From Loxodes magnus (taxonomy: Eukaryota; Ciliophora; Karyorelictea; Loxodida; Loxodidae), in NCBI GenBank assembly GCA_946699065.1, contig CAMPDV010000118.1:310001-374000 (forward strand): a DNA stretch of 64,000 nucleotides, read 5' to 3'. Below, piece after piece: positions 11,921-22,857 of this stretch; positions within the stretch are counted from its first letter, which is position 1; every line of letters starts with the position of its first letter. Under the pieces are notes generated by a model. That model was not told the DNA's origin and searched no databases. It saw only the letters and a list, made by a program, of their open reading frames with translations. The translations under genes and the position numbers were made by a program.

Positions 11921-13162
11921 TCAAATATCAGAAAGAGCTGCAACACCTGGAAGTACTTTACCTTCCAATAATTCGAGACTTGCACCTCCTCCAGTTGAAA
12001 TATGACTGACAAAATCTTTACCGAAATTCTCTGCAAAGGTTGCGGTTTCACCACCTCCTACAATTGTAATGGCACCACTTGCAGTGGCGGTTTTAAGTGC
12101 GTTTAAAGCTTTCATGCTTCCTTCATGGAAGGGTGGAATTTCAAAAACACCTAATGGTCCATTCCAAATTGTTGTTCTTCCTCTCTCAATAACTTTAGCG
12201 AATTTTTCTGCTGAAACTGGCCCGACATCAAGTCCCATCCATCCATCTTCGATGGAAGTTCCTCTTCTTGCTTAGCATCCTTTCTCGAATTTATCGGCAT
12301 ACGAAAAATCAACAGGCAAATGAATTTTAACATTTTTCTCAGCTGCTTTCTTCATAATGTCATTAACAATCAAAGCTCCCTCTTTGTCAAATAATGATTT
12401 ACCAATTGGAGTTTTGTCCAATACATTCTTGAATGTGTAAGCCATTCCGCCTCCAATGATCATTTCATTGCATTTATCAAGTAATGACATTATAAGCTAG
12501 ATTTTATCTGCTACTTTAGCACCACCTAAAATAACAATCATTGGTCTTTCAGGATTCTCAAGAGCTTTTCCGAAGTATTTTAATTCTTTTGCAAGTAACA
12601 AACCTGCAGCTTTTGTTTTTAGGTCAACACCTACCATAGAGCTGTGTGCACGATGTGCTGTCCCGAATGCATCATTAATAAAAACATCGCCATGCTTTGT
12701 TAGTGATTTTCTGAATTCTTTTACCTTAGCCTTATCAGCTGAAACTTTAGTTCCATCTGATTTTTTTGCTTTTCCTTCTTCTTCAATATGGAATCTTAAA
12801 TTCTCGAGAAGAATTATTGATCCTTACTATGGATTTGAAGTGACAGACTCTGCCTTTTCACCTACACAAGCATCGACAAAAGTGACAGGTCTACCTAGTA
12901 GTTTTTATAGTTCTGGAGCTACTGGTTTCAATGAGTATTTAGCATTTGGCGATCCATTTGGTCTTCCAAGATGAGACATAAGAACTACAGACTTAGCACC
13001 GTTTTCTAATGCTAAATTAATAGTGTTAAGAGTCTCACGAATCTTCTTGTTATTGACTACTTTTCCTTCTTACAAAGGAACATTGAAATCTACTCTCATA
13101 AGAACTCTCTTATCTGCTAATTGCTTAGCAATGTTAGTAATTGCTAGTTTGCGGGACAGCAT
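11921..13162 (-). CDS. PGK: phosphoglycerate kinase
   Basis: Glycolytic enzyme that moves a phosphate from 1,3-bisphosphoglycerate to ADP. The 413-residue product has the full family layout: [15 protein letters not shown] near the N-terminus, [75 protein letters not shown] and the ATP-site glycine loop near the C-terminus. Length equals the usual one-subunit enzyme. The loop reads GGGET where most enzymes have GGGDT, a conservative Asp-to-Glu change at a nucleotide-metal position. No intron. All tryptophans I see use UGG and UGA occurs only as the stop. The start has a short leader ([14 protein letters not shown]) and no obvious glycosomal or mitochondrial signal, so it is probably cytosolic. 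Confidence 0.97.
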
Positions 13163-14925
13163 TTTTATTATGGAGATTTTAATTCCCAAATTTAAAACTT
13201 TTATTTACCATCTATTTAATTTAAATCCTTACGTACCTTATTCCTTCTTATTTCTAACCTCTACTTTATCTTCTAAGCTTAAGCATAATAAAATAACTGT
13301 TCATATCTTTTTATTTTCTCCTATAACTTTTCAAAGAAAATCAAATGTTTTCTAAATTTCTTAAAGTAGCATGAAAAGATTAAAATGAAATTGTAATAGA
13401 CACAAATAAAGCATGTAAGCTAGTTAATTTAAGTATACCTTGCATAATATATAATGGAGGTAAAAGAAATAACTGTTAGTTAGCAGCATCTGCATTATAA
13501 TTCTCTATAGATTAGGCAATTTAATTAACTAAGGGATACTAAACATGTTAAAGGTATCTAGTTAATAATTAATTTATTTAAATTAAGTACCTTCAATAAT
13601 AAAAGATCTTTAGCATCAAGAACTATCAAAGTAAATATAGTTTATATAAGCTAATATTTAGCTAATCTTTATAGCAAAATTACCTTACTTTTTTTCTTAT
13701 GTGTTCCATAAAATTAACCTGTGTAAAGTACCTAGCAAGCGTCCTTCTAATATAAAGAGAGTAAGTTACAGAGGAAAAATTATGAAAGCTATAAATGAAA
13801 ATTATAGAAAAATTGGATTTTAGTAATAATAATAGAACACAATATATTACCTAATTAGTAACTTACTAATATATCTTAAAAGAAGCTTAGTAGAAAGATA
13901 TGATAGAATTGTTTAAATAATAAAATGCTCTTTTTAATTAAAATGAAGTATATATCTTAATTAAATTTATTCTTATGATGAAATCAATAAACTCAAACAG
14001 CAAATTTAGATGCAGATTATCCAATCAATTTCCAAAAGCTGAAAATCTGATTTATTACTTAGATATTCATTTCTTACAACTAAGTAGATACTTTAAGCCT
14101 CTTACTAGGTTAATTTTATTTGATGGAAGGCTAATTTTCTACCCAATTTTTATAGTAATTTTTAAAAATTAGAGGAAGAAAATAGTTGAAATACAGGTTT
14201 AGCTTCTTTATTTCATAAGTTAAGAGTGACATAAATAATATAATTGTAATATATTTGAATGGCTATATTTTAAACATACTTTAATATTCTAACCATCTAC
14301 TAATTAAAAGACTTTAAGACATTAGACTAAGTTTATAGCCTACATTTTAAAAACTTAGCTATTCTAAAACAAAAAGCTACAGTTAGCTTAAAGGCTTTGC
14401 TTAGCAAACTGCTAAATAATAATATTCTTTCCATTATTAAAAAAGAATTGATAATAGCAATAAGTTAAATTAAGTAGCATTTTAATAAGATTTTATCTAT
14501 TAAGAAGCAATACCTAATTGAAAGAAAGCATATCATAAAAATCCTAATAAATGCATTGTATTTCCTATTTTAAGTTCTATTTATACTTATATTGCAAATT
14601 TAAGTTTTTCATACTTATCTTAGTTATATAAAGTTAAATTGAGAGAATAAAAGACTCAATTTATAAAATGGTTTTAGCATAATTTAAATACAAACAGGAT
14701 ATAGCGATGGACTTATTTTCCCTTTATAAGATTTAATAATGAATACACTTATTAACCTAAGAAATTGTGACTTATATATCTTATTTCATTTTTTTTGATG
14801 ATAAGAATTAAAAAATCAATTTTTACTAGATTTAGTTTAAGTGAACTATGTAATAGGCAATAGAGAAGATATGGTAAAGGAGAAAATTTTAATGACTATA
14901 TGGATTTAATTATCGCATCATATGT
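13163..14925. other. 1.8-kb AT-rich spacer, no gene recognised
   Basis: Holds the upstream region of PGK and the downstream region of the coiled-coil gene. Open frames occur (for example a plus-strand frame near 13975-14170) but lack protein-like composition. No RNA gene was seen. Confidence 0.45.
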
Positions 14926-16179
14926 TCATAAAGAAATATCTTCGTTCTACTATGAAAAATCATACTAACTCATCATAGGATTTAAATATGATTCCTGCTT
15001 GACATAGTTATACTCCATAGGAGTATGTAGAGTATTGGTTTGCTAGCTTGTTCTTACTCTTGGAGGAAAAGTTTTATCGTAGAAAAGTGTTAGTACTCTT
15101 TCCTGGGATAATAATAGCTCGATTATTCTTTCGCGATCTTATGGAGATAGTTGCTAAGCAAGATCTCTAGCTGAACCCTTTCTCATTCCTTAAGCAGTCA
15201 TAGCAACTCGTTGTTCCGCTCTTCTTTTAGTTAACTCAGCTTTAATATCTTCTACACATTAGCGTAGTAAAGTTTCTAATTCTGTTCTTGAAGTAAGTTC
15301 TTATACTAATTAAGTTTGCAGATGTCTTTATTTTGTTCTTTCTTAATCTAATGATTTTTTCAATCTATTTATTAGATTATTAGGTCTACTAGTATCTGCT
15401 GTTCTAATTTAATATAAATGCTCTTATTAAATTGGTTGTTCTTCTGGAAATTTTTATTAATAAACTTTCTAATCCCTAAGTCCAGCAATTTCATCCATAA
15501 ATTCGGAGTTTTAGTTTTTCAGTTAAATTAGCTAGAGAAGTAAAAGCTCTCTATCATTTTCCTAAGATTTATATTCAAGTCTAAGTTTTTAGTTTTCTTC
15601 AGCAAGTTACTTGTTTTTATTTTCAACTACTTCAGTTTTTGCTTTAGTTAGATCGAGCTTCTTAATGAGTTGTTACTATTTCTCTGCATAGCTTCCAGAA
15701 TCAGTTCCTTTCTTTTTTCTTTCCTCCTCAAGTTCCCTTTTAAGGTCTGTAAGTCTAGAGTTAAAAATTTATAGATGCTCTTTCTCCTAGATAGCTAGCA
15801 TTTTTTCTGTCTTTTACTAAACGATTGAGATTTTATCTTGAATATTGGTATGCTTATACTAGACTTCTGATCATTTTTACACTTCAGCTTATCCTTCATG
15901 ATTTTTACTAGGCTTCAACTGATTAGACATTTCTTCAACGTTTTTACGAAATTGCTACTCTCTTTTAATGTATCTCTCTTGACGAATTTATAAATCATCT
16001 TTTAGCTTTTTGTTTTCCTCCTACTTATCTTTTAGCTTATTTTCAAGTTCTTGTACTTGTTTTAAATAGTATTCCTTCATAGAGTCAGTGTTTTCCTTGC
16101 CTAAGTCTAAAACTCCTTTTTTGTTGAGTTTTGGTTACTTCTCAGCACTTAATTTTTTAGCTATTTTAGTTTACTCCAT
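14926..16179 (-). CDS. coiled-coil protein, downstream member of a tandem pair
   Basis: A 417-residue, mostly coiled-coil protein. It is paralogous over its length to the gene just upstream: MKEYYLKQVQELENKL, RQERYIKREQQFRKNVEEM, ENDRELLL, a LETLLRQCVED segment and a conserved C-terminal block QDRERIIELLLSQERVLTLF followed by YDKTFPP. Only an N-terminal leader and a tail (LNPMMSQYDFSQQNEDISL) differ. An in-frame UGA in the N-terminal half aligns with a UGG Trp of the paralogue (QK-UGA-SEVQ against NVWEKSYEY), so it encodes Trp. The EYYxKQVxELE opening resembles ciliary and basal-body coiled-coil proteins such as CFAP157 or CCDC77, but coiled-coil similarity is a weak guide, so no family is claimed. 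The start lies 38 nt after the upstream gene's stop. Confidence 0.85.
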
Positions 16180-16217
16180 TTTAAAAACTTTAGACTTAAT
16201 AATTATACAATAAAACT

Positions 16218-17579
16218 TCAGTCAATACTACTTTGTAACTGCTAGCTCAACTGCTATTGGCTTTGCTCATACTATTCAGCTAATGACTGCAAATTTTCAT
16301 CCAATCCTTTAAGTGAGGAACCTTATAATTACTATTGAGAATTTTCTTCTCTCTCCTATTTTTCTCTCGGAGGGAATGTTTTGTCATAAAGTAGTGTTAA
16401 TACTCGTTCCTAGCTAAGCAATAACTCAATAATTCTTTCTCGATCTTAGGTATTAAGCTAAAACTCTTGCTCTTTTCTAAAACCTTAGCTACTTACTGAG
16501 ATTCTTCCCGTTTTTTTTCTAGATATTTCTTACTTTACTTCTTCAACACATTATCTAAGAAGAGTTTCAAGTTCTGTTCTTCCTGATAACTCCCTTAAGA
16601 ATTGGCCTTAAATTTTACTTGTTTTGCGCTTTTCACCATCTAACTATTTTTTTAATTTGGTAATAACATTCCTCGAACGATCAGTTTCAAGAGAATATTC
16701 ACGTTCTAATGGAGGTTTCGGAGCAGTATGAGGTATATTATCACTAAAAGTTTATTACGTTAAAATTTCTTATAAATGAGTCTTTTCTTCTCTTAGTTCA
16801 GCATTTTCTTTTTTCTTAACCACAATTTATCGAAGCAGAAGTTCTCTATCATTTTCCTGCTACTTAAAGTCTTATCTAAGCTTCTAGTTTTCAGTATACA
16901 GTTGAATGTTTTTGTTTCCTATTACTTCTAGAGTAGAATTAATAAGATCTAATTATCTTATTAGTTTGTTTTCTTTCTCCGCGAAATTTCCTTAGTCAAC
17001 TCCTTTTCTTCTTCTTTCTTCCTCGAGATCCTTTTTTATTTCCGCGAGTTTCGCGTTAAAAACACGTTTATGATCTTTTTCCTATTCATTGATAATTTTC
17101 TCCACTTTGCTTTGAATAGTTTCAATGTTCTCTTTAATTTTAGAATGCAAAGACTAGACATACTCATAACTCTTTTCCCATACATTAGTAGAATCTTACT
17201 TTCTGTTAGGGTTAAGATCTTGCTACAATTACTCTATGGTTTTCCTATATTCTTACTCTCTGCGAATATACCTTTCCTGTCTTCTCTTCATATCCTAGTT
17301 CAATCTCTCAAATTCTTAAGCTTCTTTATCTAATTTTTCTTCAATTTCCTTAACCTGTTTTTAATAATATTCTTTGACTAGTTCATTGTTATCTTTTGTA
17401 AAATCAAGTGGCTTTTTTTATATTTTAGTACCAGGTGTCTATGTAGGTGGACGGGAATTTTCTTAAACAGGGGGTTTTTTAGCTTTAGAAGCAGATTATT
17501 TGAGTTCAGGGTTAAGTTTTTACAGACGGTTTTATAATTACTAAGCTTTTTGATGTGCTTGGGTCATAGGAAGAGCCAT
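16218..17579 (-). CDS. coiled-coil protein, upstream member of a tandem pair
   Basis: A 453-residue coiled-coil protein. A basic, Gln/Pro-rich leader of about 65 residues is followed by VKEYYQKQVKEIEEKLDKEA, RRQERYIRREQEYRKTIEQ and long heptad-like stretches. A conserved block QDRERIIELLLSQERVLTLL plus YDKTFPPRE precedes a Gln-rich tail. The last block is nearly identical to that of the downstream paralogue, so it may be the functional core, perhaps a docking site. No intron is needed: an apparent GTAAGT...TTTTAG segment inside the gene is coding, as shown by alignment with the paralogue. Role unknown; the context and composition suit a ciliary or basal-body structural protein (inference). 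Confidence 0.87.
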
Positions 17580-18132
17580 TTTTAAAAAGAAGCTATAAAC
17601 AGTTGAAATGCTTTCTATTTAATAAAGTAAACCCTTTTAAAATGCTTTTCCATTTGAGTTTCACATCTATATTACCATTATATCCATTACTGCTCTTACT
17701 TATTACCATTCAAATTTCATCTTTGGACATAAATGCTTCACATTCTTTAAAAATTATTTTTTAGATTTATACTTTTATGTTTTTTCAATATTGGCAGTAT
17801 AAGTCTAGTTTCATATCTTTAAAGGGATATTTGAGACTATTATATTCTGCTTGATAAGATAGTAATAAGATTTGTATAGTCACTTAAAGCTTAACTAAGT
17901 AAATCTGATTTAGTTTGATTTATACCCAAATACTTTTTATTGTATATATCTCTTCTAATGTTACCTATTAAGTAACCTTAGATATATCTTTATAAAATCA
18001 GTTCCATATCATGTCAAACTGATGCTATTATTAGCTTTAATTTGCAAACAATTGATTAAAATAAATTTAAATTGGAAATATTTTACATTTAAGCAAATTA
18101 AGACTTTAAATATGGCTAGAAGAATATTGCGC
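17580..18132. other. spacer upstream of the coiled-coil pair
   Basis: AT-rich, no coding frame recognised. It ends at the left target-site duplication of the retroelement and probably includes the promoter of the coiled-coil gene. Confidence 0.45.
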
Positions 18133-18151
18133 TATATAAGACTAAAAGTAT
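18133..18151. repeat. target-site duplication, left copy
   Basis: TATATAAGACTAAAAGTAT. A perfect 19-bp copy lies at 19117-19135, directly flanking the insertion. Length and exactness are typical of target-primed reverse transcription. Confidence 0.9.
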
Positions 18152-18170
18152 AATAATAATAATAATATTA
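18152..18170. repeat. (AAT)n / (ATT)n simple-repeat 3' tail of the retroelement
   Basis: A run of AAT units on the plus strand, that is (ATT)n at the 3' end of the element in its coding orientation, abutting the left duplication. Many LINE-like elements end in a short simple repeat rather than poly(A). Confidence 0.8.
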
Positions 18171-18200
18171 ATTTTTCCGTTTTAGGGATTTCCAACCCCG

Positions 18201-18890
18201 TCAGGAATGCAGCAGTTCATGCTCCTTGCTGTTAAAAATAAAAGTTCGAGTCGCCCAATTTTAGCGAGATTGGAAACTCGGATTTTTCCAGGTTTTCCCT
18301 CCTTTAGCTTGCCTTGGTTCCATCTTAATCTTGTATATTGAATCATCCGGGTTGCAATACATTCTTTTCATTCTTGCTTCTTCTTTTTTCTTCTTTTGTT
18401 GTTCTTTTATCCAATAGTTTCTTTATTTCTATTAGGATTTCTAACACTTCCGATAAAAATGTCATACGCTTCCACAGCAGAAGCATTTTCTTCTTTATTT
18501 TGAATTATTTTCCTTGATTTGTTTGCTCTTTATAGGCTTCGATTTCCATTTGTATAGCTCCAGTTTCGCTTTAATCTTTCCTAAAAGTTTGCAATTTCTC
18601 TTCTACTTTTTGAGTCTGTAATCCAGTTCAGTCTGTTTCTAAAAATAATTTTAGGATTCGTTAGTCTGACTTTGTGAGATATTCCAAAAGGTGTTAAGAT
18701 CTCTTTCCTAGGACATAAGTCTTGACTCAATTCCTTCTGCTAAGTCTAGCTTTGCCATCAGCATATCATTGTCTTTCTTCAGTCTCTTGACCTCTTCCTG
18801 GAGATTCAGTATTATTTTGATGAGCTACTCCATGCTCATCTGGCCAGAAGGGTTGAACTCTGATACCTCCTGGTGGAGAACAGACTTCAT
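18201..18890 (-). CDS. Gag/ORF1-like protein with coiled coil and CCHC zinc knuckle
   Basis: At least 229 residues from the first in-frame ATG; the frame stays open upstream to the element's 5' end (19109), adding about 73 residues, so the true start is unclear. Order: a short N-terminal segment, a coiled coil (MSMEQLIKIILNLQEEVKRL and following), a basic stretch, then CFCCGSVWHFYRKC at 18444-18485, an exact C-x2-C-x4-H-x4-C knuckle. The Trp inside this knuckle is UGA. The basic C-terminus is rich in Lys and Arg. Such proteins bind element RNA and chaperone reverse transcription in LINEs and some LTR elements. The frame appears intact except for UGA codons that this code reads as Trp, so the copy may be young. 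No partner ORF lies nearby. Confidence 0.7.
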
Positions 18891-19116
18891 CTGTTTCCTC
18901 GGTTTCTCGCTTGAGGTTGGAGTTTCCGTGTAAATTCTTCAAGGTTGGCTTTCGTTCGTTTTGTTAGATTCCAAGTTGTTAGTTCAGTGTTGGTTAAAGT
19001 TGTGATAGAGAAGATTCCTAAGATTATTAAGACTTGGCTTCTTGCTTCCTCCCTTCCCTTTTGGCTTAGGAAGAGATGGTATAGAAGCCTGACTTGAAAC
19101 CTTCAACCATTTTTTT

Positions 19117-19135
19117 TATATAAGACTAAAAGTAT
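19117..19135. repeat. target-site duplication, right copy
   Basis: Identical to 18133-18151 over 19 bp. The bases just inside it are an A run in element orientation at the 5' junction. Confidence 0.9.
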
Positions 19136-21458
19136 TAAAAGGAAATAAATAAAGCAATTGCTAAAGATTCATCGGCGCTTCAAAAAGCTAATAATAAAAT
19201 ACTAGAAAATGAAGATTCAATAGTTTGGAAGTTTAAATTAGACTTTCAGTATGTTTAACTACAAGTCGACTAACGAAAGAAGCACAAATAAGTAGTCATA
19301 TGTACTAATGGCCAATATATATTTGTATTTATTCTTTAAGTTTTCTTTAGTTTTAAGAACGTAAAAACTACTACTGTTGAATAAGCTTGTAGCAGAATCA
19401 AGAAGAAATTATCTAAAAATATTTGGTTAATTTTCCTAAGCATTTGATGTCCTTTTTTAAGGAAAATTATTTAAATAAATGGCATTTAAATTCTAAAAGC
19501 TATATTGCAGTTAGATAGATCAACTAACATTTTTTTGCATATTTTCGACAATTTTAGACATTATTTAGTTTTACTGATCTATTTAAAGTTAGAAATTACT
19601 TAAAAACTTTGTCCAAAAGAGGAAAAACCTAGATAGTAAAAAATGTTTTTAAGTAAAGGTTGATAAAAGATAATTTTAATTATTCTAAATTAAAGGAAAC
19701 AAAGAAAGAGAGACATAATAATTATTCAGATAAGAGTAGCATATTATTTATAAGGAAAGATTATTATCTTCAATAACTTAGTTTTAGAACATTATTTTTA
19801 TAAATTATCTGATAAAGCTTTGCATTTCATAAGATATTCATACATTTAATTATTAGCCCCTTTTTTATGGAATTTGGCCATTGTTTGCTATTATTATACA
19901 GTATGAATTAAAGATTTGTAGACTGCTGCTTATATATTCATAATGAGTAATTTTTAAAAAGCCAAAATATCTATATTTTAATATTATAATTGCTTCTTAT
20001 TTTGTATAGCTATCATTAAGAGCCACTTTTATCTAGATAGTTCGGAAATTGAAGTTAAGAAATTCTTTATTCATTAAGATATTACATAAACTAACCTTTT
20101 TGCTAATGTTCTATATCCTTATTATTAAAAGCTAAGAAACTTATATGAGTTTAATATAGCTGATAGAGCACTTTTATATCATAAAGACTATGATGCCACA
20201 CAAGCAGAGCCTTTGATTATATAATGTTGAAATTTTAATATAGCTAATATAAATTTCTAAAGCAAGGTATTTAAAAATAAGATAGCTAAAGAAAAAGGAA
20301 TAGAGAAAGCAGGTATTTTTAGTTCAAAAGTTCTAATAGTTCAAATAGAAAATTTATTATCCTTATAAATAAAATCCAATACCTTCAGATACTATAAAGC
20401 TTTGTTTTAGAAGATAAATATGTAAAAGAAGAATGAAATGATAATTTAATTTATTTTATTCTGCTATAAGCTGAGTGATTTAAAATAAAACCACTTTATA
20501 AATTAAATAGCTTTAAGATTTGAATTTTTTAATTATCTAAATGAGAATTAAATAAGTTCAAAAACTTATGAAGTAGACCAGAAAGTGATTGTCTAAAAGA
20601 TTGAAAAGTGAGATAAAGAAGTAGAAAAAGTAGAAGTCTTAAACATCTAAAATCGAAGATGGAGGAAAATAAATAAAACTAAAGCTATTAAATTGACTAA
20701 AAATAATCGGAAATAGAAGTTTTAAGAATTAGCTTCCTCAGAAGGGTTAAATTATTAGTTTCAGCATATTTTAGAAAGAGGAATAAACATATGAAGCATT
20801 TAATTCTATGTAACTAAGCTAGAACTTTATACTTATAATTAATAAATTGCTTATATTTATAAAAATAGATAGTATCTTCTTGATGGCTTTTATATAATAT
20901 TTATAATCTTTATGAGATTTAAATTAAAAAGGTTCAATCTAAGCTAATAAGCAAAGATAACTTAGAGTATTCAGAAGTTAAATATAGTTTTAGATTACTT
21001 CTGTAATAAGGACTAAGTGACTATATTCCATATGCTTAGTTTCTAAAGCATCTTCTGCTTTATTTAAATGAAACTATCATTCTTCCGTTGTATAAATAAT
21101 GGAAAGCTAAGAAAATGAAGCAATTATATAGTTATAATAATTTCTTACTCAGGCAGTTAGACTCATTTAAGTAAAATAGGGGATAATTGATTTATAATCC
21201 ATAATGTAAAGGGAAAAATAGTTAGCTACTAAATTGTATAGTCAGCATAACTAATAGAATTGCACTATAATATGCTCTAATTATCAATGCCTTTCTTTCA
21301 AAGTTATATAAACAAGATTGAATAAAAAAGGCTAAGCTAACTTTAGTTGCTAGTCTTATTAAATGTATGATACTAGTTTTGTCTATAAATTCCACTGTTC
21401 TTATAAAATAATTTTGGTATTTACATAAGACCAGGAAGGCTTGGTTAATAAAATAAAA
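19136..21458. other. 2.3-kb AT-rich spacer, no gene recognised
   Basis: Several frames near 20220-20560 look open but are cut by UGA at the rate expected by chance and lack coding composition. The frame of the next gene is open back to an earlier ATG at 21363, so the last 96 bp could be coding. Confidence 0.4.
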
Positions 21459-22772
21459 ATGTAAGATATTTCTAGTCCTGTAAAACTAGAATAACCTAAG
21501 GAGCAAGAGATAGACTTTCAATAAATGTAAAATCTATCTGATCAAAGGGACTATTTATGGGATCCAGTACCGGAAAGTGAGAATGCTAGAATGATAATTC
21601 CTTTTGAGAATCCTTAAGATGAGTTCTTTGAATAAGAAAATCTATAAGACCAAATGGATTTTTAAGTGGAGTAAGAGGAAGAAAAAAATTATCTTGATTA
21701 AAAGAACGTAGAAAGATATTATAGTTAATAGTATGAGGAAGAAGTGTTTTAACAACAAGATAATGGGGTAGAATATGCTAAAAACTATGAAAGGATTGGA
21801 TATAATGAAAATTAATAAAACCAAGTCCAAAATAAGGAAATAATCAAAGATCCCTGAGGAGAGGATGGCAAAATGAAATTCGAAAGAGATCTTAAAAATA
21901 AGCTGATTGAGATGGAAAATCATAATGCTCCTTAATAAAATGATCCTTTCAATTTAATGTTGGCCTAGTTTATTGAAATGTTCTAATAAAGCATGGATCC
22001 ATAATAAATCAAAACTATTGTTACACAACATAAAGAAAAAGATGAAAATTTAATATTGGATATTTTGTCAGATATAAGTAATAAAAATTATAAATTACAG
22101 GAAGAAAATAAAAGAAAATAGCAAATTTAACCTTAAAAAGCTCCTGAATAAAAACATATAAATAGAGTATAAATAAATCAAGAAAATTGAGAAGAAAATA
22201 TTTAGAAAATGAACGAAGGGATGAGAACAAAGTAGTTAATTATGCAACTTGAAAACAAAAACAAATAATTGGAAGAGAATCTTAGAACTTTATAAATGGA
22301 GAAAGACAATTATGAATAAATTCTAGGCTAAATGCAAATATAAGAAAGCGAATAAAATGAAAAATTTAGAAAGTTAAATGAAATATTTCAAACTTAAATT
22401 CTACCAATCATCAACCCAAACCAAGATTAATTTGTCAATTATAAAAATAATCAAAGACAATAATAATATCAACCCAAATAGTAGAAAAATGAAATGCTAT
22501 TAAACCCTCATGATCAAGCATATAAAAAGAATTAAATTTCAACATATATATGCTCTATGAAAAATTGCTAAGAATTATTTCAAATTATAGTATTCCCATG
22601 TAATGATAGAGTTTGCCAACTTCATTACGACGAAAATAAATGTACGATTTGTCAAAATAAGATCAGCGATATTTATCATATTCGTTAACATTTTTATTCA
22701 AATTCATTTTAACATATAAAAGTGAGTTCTAATTTTTGCAAATCTAATTATAACTAATAAATGTAATTTTGA
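21459..22772 (+). CDS. Gln/Glu-rich coiled-coil protein with a C-terminal RING-like zinc site
   Basis: A 437-residue protein. The first 130 residues are acidic and Gln-rich (DFQVEQEEEKNYLDQKN). Then follow helical and coiled-coil parts (QLIMQLENKNKQLEENL, QMEKDNYEQILGQMQIQESE). The C-terminal 70 residues carry cysteines spaced like a RING or treble-clef finger: CSMKNC, then FPCNDRVCQLHYDENKC and CTICQNKI. This could be a ubiquitin-ligase type domain, but the spacing is not a textbook RING. Two UGA codons are in frame as Trp (KDP-UGA-GEDGK, QEN-UGA-EEN). An alternative start at 21363 would add 32 residues (MYDTSFVYKF...). Function unknown. Confidence 0.72.
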
Positions 22773-22857
22773 ATATTTAGAGTATTTTATTTATTAAAAG
22801 CATAATAAATCTTAAAGTTATAAAATGTAAAAAATTACTTAATCAACTTAATACATG

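Larger units (their letters stand above)
18152..19116 (-). mobile_element. short non-LTR-type retroelement carrying only an ORF1-like gene
   Basis: A 965-bp insertion flanked by a perfect 19-bp direct repeat. Its base composition and codon use differ from the AT-rich surroundings (more GC, more CAA/CAG for Gln). On the minus strand it holds one frame with a coiled coil and a CCHC zinc knuckle, then about 30 nt of 3' sequence and an (ATT)n tail. No reverse transcriptase or endonuclease is present, so it could not move alone. It resembles in layout the ORF1-only half-LINE (HAL1-like) elements of mammals, mobilised in trans. The 5' end begins directly inside the open frame, so a 5'-truncated copy of a longer element is also possible, but then the missing RT would have to lie upstream of this ORF, which is not the usual LINE order. 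Confidence 0.8.

Noticed and set aside
12069-12275. Plus-strand open frame inside PGK
   Set aside because: Shadow of the conserved PGK reading frame on the other strand.
16504-16545. GTAAGT...TTTTAG segment that looks like a 20-nt intron in the upstream coiled-coil gene
   Set aside because: The tandem paralogue aligns straight through this segment, and removal would break the frame.
18244-18260. tRNA-like T-loop text (gttcgagtc)
   Set aside because: No matching T-stem, acceptor or anticodon arm; the bases are part of the retroelement ORF on the minus strand.
18181-18300. Possible structured RNA, because the segment is GC-rich compared with its surroundings
   Set aside because: Its composition is explained by the retroelement ORF and its 3' end; no SRP, snRNA or telomerase RNA core was found.
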